64,000 nucleotides of DNA, taken from Piper betle (lineage: Eukaryota; Streptophyta; Magnoliopsida; Piperales; Piperaceae). Within the stretch, counting starts at the first letter, position 1, and each line of letters starts with the position of its first letter. The position numbers and the translations under genes are program-made. Below the pieces are notes generated by a model that did no database searches, was not told the origin of the DNA, and saw only the letters and a program-made list of their open reading frames with translations. The stretch is taken from assembly GCA_033002965.1 (NCBI GenBank), contig JAURVB010012387.1, positions 92,807 through 156,806 of the forward strand, read 5' to 3'. This document shows, piece after piece, positions 58,996 through 64,000 of this stretch.

Positions 58996-60700
58996 TGTTG
59001 GCTGAGGTCACACTGCATGTCTGACCATCTGCATGATTGTATACCTTGGCTATAACTCATACATCTGCTATCATATCGATTGAACAATCTGACTACTGTG
59101 GCCATCTCATATGGAGGTCATTCTCACCCTATTGTCGAATACTGTCCCAATACATCTCTAAAAGACTCACTAACACTGTTTGATGATACCTATAAGACTG
59201 ACACTTACACTATCTTGCAACACACATCTGACCCAAGGATGTCAGGTCAAGGTGATGGTATGCATGATGGCTAGTGAAGTTAATCATATGCAATCACACC
59301 CAAATAATTCCAGTACACATAACTTTCCTCTGTCTAGCTAATGTTACCATAGTTATATCTTGTCCTCAATCTCTAACCCTACTTTGTTCCAAAACTATGA
59401 CATGTAGTCTCTATGCAATGCTAAGAATATCCTCTAAGTAATTATCCTACTATAGGGTGAGGTAACTACTTGGCCCTTACTTCCACAATAACTGCTCCAC
59501 TCGGTCGGTGGTAGTGGAATATACTGATGGTGGTTGCACATCACAGATGGCAGTCGTGCATCACGGATGGCAGTTGTGCTACTTCCAACTGCTGAAGATC
59601 TGATTCTAATAATGTACTTCGTGAACCCACTATTGTCTCTGACATGTCTTCCAACCATGTGTGCCTAATCTTGAGGGTGTCTGGATCATAGTGGTGACAC
59701 ATACAATGGTGATCCAATGATGAGCCTACACGTATCTCCTGAAATATGGGGTGATTGCTCCTATAAACACTAACTGGTTGTCAATAGCCGTCACTAATCT
59801 GGCTCTAGCAGATCGAGTGACATCTGGTCAACCATCTAAATCTATGGTCAAAGGTAATCTTGCTTATTCTCAATGTGTTCATGCTTCTATCTATTGAAGA
59901 GTGGCCAATAATACTATTAAGATAGACATATACTAGTGGAAGAGGGGAGGCAGTGAAGTGTCCATGGGACTATAGATCCACCTGGATACTTATCCTCATC
60001 CACTGCTATCTCCTTGAAGTGGTCCATCTTAAGTCATCTATCCAACTCTCATCTGTGCTTCAAGTACCTCAATGGCTCCACTGTCATAACCACATCCTTC
60101 ATTTATAGGGATTTGTCTGAAGGTCCAAGTTCTTCAAGGTAGACCTTGGACCATGCCTAATGGATTTGTTTAAGCCACTCAATGGTCCATATTCATGTGT
60201 CATGTAACTATGTGAATATCTTCATACTCCAAGCTCCCCATTGGTGTCATCTCTTATGACTGTCTTACATTGTGCACCATGTCCCAAGGAAGGACTAATG
60301 TGGTGACATGTGAAAGACAGGTAAGTGCTACAATGTGGTTGTCAAAGATTTGGGTACTCCCGGTCTCCATCAAACTCAACCTTAGTTAACTTAGCATGTG
60401 GACACTCTTAAGTCATCCAAATCACTAGCACGGTAAAAACAAAGGGCTATCTCAGAACTAATCATGACATTCCTGTAAGATCCATGCTGGGATCTACTGA
60501 AATCATGATCTCATATCATCTCACAATTTCTATTAATACTGAAACATGTATTGCTATGGTCTAACTGAGAAAAAAATCTAAAATATAGAGAAAATACCAA
60601 ATAAAATACCATTTTGCTTGGCTAAGGACAACTCCACACACTTGGCTCAAAACAAAAGTCTTCCATCTTAATCAACCAATACATGACATTGATACCAATT
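58996..60700 (-). mobile_element. Internal region of an LTR B retroelement with primer site
   Basis: On the minus strand the U5 end at 60701 is followed after three bases by TGGTATCAA (60697-60689), an initiator-tRNA-Met primer site. This shows that LTR B belongs to a minus-strand retroelement and that this tract is its leader and early internal region. No gag or pol domain can be read; the short minus frame at 59434-59658 has no recognisable domain. The element is truncated at 58995. Confidence 0.6.
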
Positions 60701-61017
60701 TGTAACACCCCAATTTTGGTTCACATAAGAACTGAATCAGAAATGTTACGATCGAGTCGAGTCATGTTTAATGTTGTTGGTCGGTAAGACTCGATCAATA
60801 CAATAGATTGAAGCAACCTTCTCGATGCCACGAGAATGGAAGACATTGTTAAATACACATCAAAACACATAAAATATAAGTAAAAGTAAGCAAAGAAATG
60901 TGTTGAGCTCAAGTGTGTGTAGATTTTATCTGTCCTTACACCAAAGTCGACTAAGGATTTGCAAAACCTACGTATATTATATGAAAAACGTTAGTAATAA
61001 GTGTTACTGGTCTAAAA
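60701..61017 (-). repeat. LTR B, U5 fragment
   Basis: Starts TGTAACACCCCAATTTTGG on the plus strand (the U5 end on minus) and matches the first about 315 bp of the LTR B copies at 55930 and 61199. It is cut at 61017, where the second pararetroviral leader copy begins. Confidence 0.7.
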
Positions 61018-61198
61018 AACTTTAAGTTTGACTAAAGTTTGTAAGATACTATTTATTAATAAAAGTTTATATTGAAGACAAAAGTTCCTTGAATTATACC
61101 ACTGAAGACAAAACATGATTCCCCTTAGTTATATCACTCAAGGAGAACTTTCCTTTTCTTTTTATTCAGTTATATTACTAAACCCCCTAGAAGTTATA
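61018..61198 (+). repeat. Pararetroviral leader segment, copy 2
   Basis: Nearly identical to 55751-55929, including the junction with LTR B. AATAAA is changed here (TTTGACTAAAG for TTTGAATAAAG). The last five bases TTATA (61194-61198) recur at 63519-63523 on the other side of the LTR, fitting a target duplication. Confidence 0.8.
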
Positions 61199-63518
61199 TG
61201 TAACACCCCCGATTTCGGTCCACCTAAGAACCGAATCAGAAATGTTATGATCGAGTTGACTCATGTCTGAAGTTATTGGTTGGTAAGACTCAATAAATAT
61301 AATAGATCGAAACAACCTTCTTGGTGTCATGAGAATGGAAGACATTATTAAATGCGCATCAAAACACATAAAATATAAATAAAATACTAACATCTTTATA
61401 GGATGCATACTCGTGGTGTGTGTTCATATCATCAATACATTAAAATAAAGAAAACACTACTAACAAACATATAAATAAACATGTGGCACTCAAATCGAGA
61501 CATAATAATAATAAATAATAAATAAATAAATAAGGAATCCACTCATAGATATTTTGATAAATAATAAATAGATAAACATAAATAATACTCTAATTATAAA
61601 ATAAGAATGTAATTATACTATATAAATACACGAGTAAACCGAAGGAAATATCATATATACTCGTATTTGTAAACATATAAATAATTAAATAAATAATTAA
61701 ATAAATAAACAAATAGTTAATACTCATTAATTATAACTAATAATAATATCATAGTTATACAATATAAGAATACATAATTAAATATAAGTAAATAATAACA
61801 TGTATGCTAACAAACAAATAGACACATAAATAAACAAATAGATAAATGTGTGTCGTGTGTGTGTGTATATATATATATACACACACACACAATTTGATAA
61901 ATATAAATAAGACTCATATTAATAGGTAAATATATCATTAACAAGAATAAGTAATCATTTAAACATGCATTATAATCAATAAATACACGAATAACAATAA
62001 ATGCATAATAATAATGAATAAATAAATAAATAAAGTAATAAATAAATAAATAATCATAACATCTAAACGTGTTAAATTATGTGAATATGGATCTTAACTA
62101 ATATAGAGGTTCTAGAATTACCGAAACCGGTGCAAGAACGGACAAAAATGATAGGAATATGAGCTGAACCGGACAGGATTGAGTTGAAGCAGACGGAAAT
62201 GAATGGGCTCAACCAACCCGGTCTTAGTTAAGTAAACTGCTGGGTTGGGTCAGCTGGGTTGGTTTGGAGCGATGGACATGGACATGGGGATGGTTGGTAG
62301 ACTCGGGCATGGCTGGCAGACTCGGCCATGACTGGTGGATGCAACGCTGGTGGCAGATGCGATCACAAACAAATGGGTAAACGGGCTCGACAAGGGCAGT
62401 GATGCTCGTCGCCTGAAAACGCCGATGGCGGCATCGCTGTGGTTGCCTTCTATCTGGATCGACATAGGGGAGGACGAGGAACATGATGGTGGTGGTGTTG
62501 GGTGGAGTATGGCTATAATTGGTCGGAAAATGTCCGCAAAAGGGAGGTAACGCTGCCGGGCACGGCAATGTTTCTAGCAGCAATTGGGGCCGTGGCGGTG
62601 GTCGTGGGTGGGCTCAAAATGGAGATTTCGGGAGGATGAAGATTTGTGGGTCGTCGGATTGGCCGAAGGTGGCTTGCCGGCGCCAAAAAATGGTCCGAAA
62701 GGGTGGCGGCGGTAGTGATCAACAATGATAAAAACTCAGTCACCGACGGCGAATGTGGTAGCGCTGATGTTAACGGTGGGTACAGATCAATAGCCAGCCG
62801 TGAGATGGTTGTGGCCGTACCAGTCCAGTGGCCGGAGGACGGCTGGGGTCTTGCCGGCAGCGAGCCAAAGTGGTGGTGGCGATAATGGTGAAAATCTGAA
62901 AATCAATGGAAATGTTTGAAATATAAATGGAAGAAAACTAGGGTTGACGTGGACGATGCAGATCTTGCCATGTGGCGAGAGATGAATGTCCAACAACTCG
63001 TGACCTAATAGGGCCCACATATGGTTGTATGCACTATATCTATAGATGAAAAGCTCGGATAGAAATTGACTCGAGTTGTAAAAGTGACTTTATAGATAGG
63101 AATCGAGGCAAAAAGGCTAAATTGGCCTCGAACCCTTAACTCAATTAAGTTGGGCCCAGACGGGTGCAATCAAATGATCCAAAATTCTTATGCATCATGC
63201 AAATAAAATACCTAAAAAATTCCAAATGGATACTAAGCGCTGCAACGACCTAGAACTAGGCATAAAATGCTAGCTAACTCATACAAATCAAATATTAACT
63301 TGTGTATACAATGATAACTCATGTTCTACTCTATCATAACTGAAATTATCATATGCATGTTAGACATACTGAACCTTTATAACATGTTCATATGCCCATC
63401 TGAGCCACATACTTATATTCTTAAAATTTTTCGGGCACGAACTCACTCAAATCGACTCGATACCAACTCGAACAGGGTAAAACTAAAATCGGGTAAAACC
63501 CTAACCCAAAAATGGGGG
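61199..63518 (-). repeat. LTR B, minus strand, copy 2
   Basis: The U5 end at 61199 reads TGTAACACCCCCGATTTCGG. About 0.83 kb corresponding to 22810-23636 is missing near 61386, a different deletion from that in copy 1. The last few U3 bases at 63518 are missing or altered. It contains a (TG)n(TA)n(CA)n compound microsatellite (61850-61892) and the GC-rich block 62150-62880. Both strands of that block give spurious frames. Confidence 0.7.
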
Positions 63519-63955
63519 TTATAACTGATAAACTCTCAATTATTACTAGAGATGGAAATTTACAATTCAATAGAGTTTTATTTTATGCTTATCTATATAT
63601 TTCTGATACTACTGTGGTTCACATATGTTAGTTTTGTTTACAAACTTTGTTTCCATATATGATTGTTATTACTTAATTTTATCGTGCTAGTTATAAAACA
63701 AATTATTAGCCTACTTAGAAGCGTGAAATTATTTTAAGTTTCTTTCCTTCAGTGCTCGTTTTGTGATCATCATAAGCTACTTAATTTTTGGATAATCGTT
63801 GTGTAGCATGTTTATTTTGGGCCGTTTTTGGCACACTGTATTGAAGTGTAAATTTTCACCTCTACTAATAACTGATGTGTTATAAGTTATACCCAATCAA
63901 AAAATGAAAATCCACCTCTGAAGTAGTATAATCTTGAGGTCAGTAATATAGCTGA
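63519..63955 (+). other. Possible continuation of pararetroviral sequence
   Basis: After TTATA the sequence continues through a frame reading SIITRDGNLQFNRVLFYAYL (about 63535-63595) and then stops. In caulimovirids the movement-protein gene follows the leader, and this could be a piece of it, but the similarity is weak. The rest is AT-rich without a gene. Confidence 0.3.
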
Positions 63956-64000
63956 ATAAAAGAAGAGAAAAGTCCTCGAGTTACATAACTCAGGGGAATG
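63956..64000 (-). repeat. Inverted pararetroviral leader fragment at window edge
   Basis: The stretch CCTCGAGTTACATAACTCAGGGGAATG resembles the reverse complement of 55853-55880 (CCCCTAGTTATATCACTCAAGG), with flanking GAAAAG also matching. It suggests a second, oppositely oriented pararetroviral copy that continues beyond the window. Confidence 0.5.

Noticed and set aside
58996..60700. A possible host gene in the longest interval free of named LTR blocks on the right side
   Set aside because: No frame above about 75 codons, no domain, and a retroelement primer site lies at its edge; it is better explained as a decayed internal retroelement region.

Overview
The window looks like nuclear DNA of a flowering plant, dominated by transposable elements. 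The clues are one intron-containing plant gene, Athila- and Tekay/Del-type Ty3/gypsy retrotransposons, a Ty1/copia remnant, a TRIM and an endogenous caulimovirid. A monocot is possible, because exon 1 of the one host gene is very GC-rich while its other exons are AT-rich; this is inference only. I see no tRNA, rRNA, CRISPR array or prokaryotic operon.

The only host gene I can support is a nine-exon minus-strand gene (33914-38244) for a tandem-ATPase ABCF protein of the plant ABCF5/GCN5 type. All splice junctions can be read, but exon 3 lacks one base and exon 8 lacks two compared with the frame of the flanking exons. It is therefore either a recent pseudogene or a real gene with two assembly indels. 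A complete 612-bp TRIM lies about 400 bp beyond its stop codon.

Left of the gene: 1-7.3 kb holds LTR-derived sequence, including a nested LTR of family C and an AT-rich array of LTR-core repeats. A decayed Athila element fills about 11.4-17.0 kb. From 17.9 to 27.5 kb there are nested minus-strand LTRs of the Tekay-like family A, interrupted by a solo LTR C (19584-20737) and by a 3.08-kb palindromic element (22636-25718). That element has two outward LTR U5 ends and a perfect 5-bp target duplication. From 27.5 to 31 kb there is a plus-strand LTR-like tract and a copia RNase H fragment.

Right of the gene: 39536-51539 is one degenerate Tekay/Del chromovirus with both LTRs, primer site, gag, protease, RT, RNase H, integrase and chromodomain. 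A MITE-like element sits in its gag region and another repeat in its integrase. From about 51.8 kb to the end lie fragments of an endogenous pararetrovirus (Caulimoviridae), broken up by minus-strand LTRs of family B. A virus/LTR junction occurs twice, 5.3 kb apart.

Nothing resembles a new multi-gene system. The best leads are the U5-U5 palindromic LTR insertion, the LTR-derived satellite-like array, the mosaic pararetrovirus and the unresolved state of the ABCF gene.
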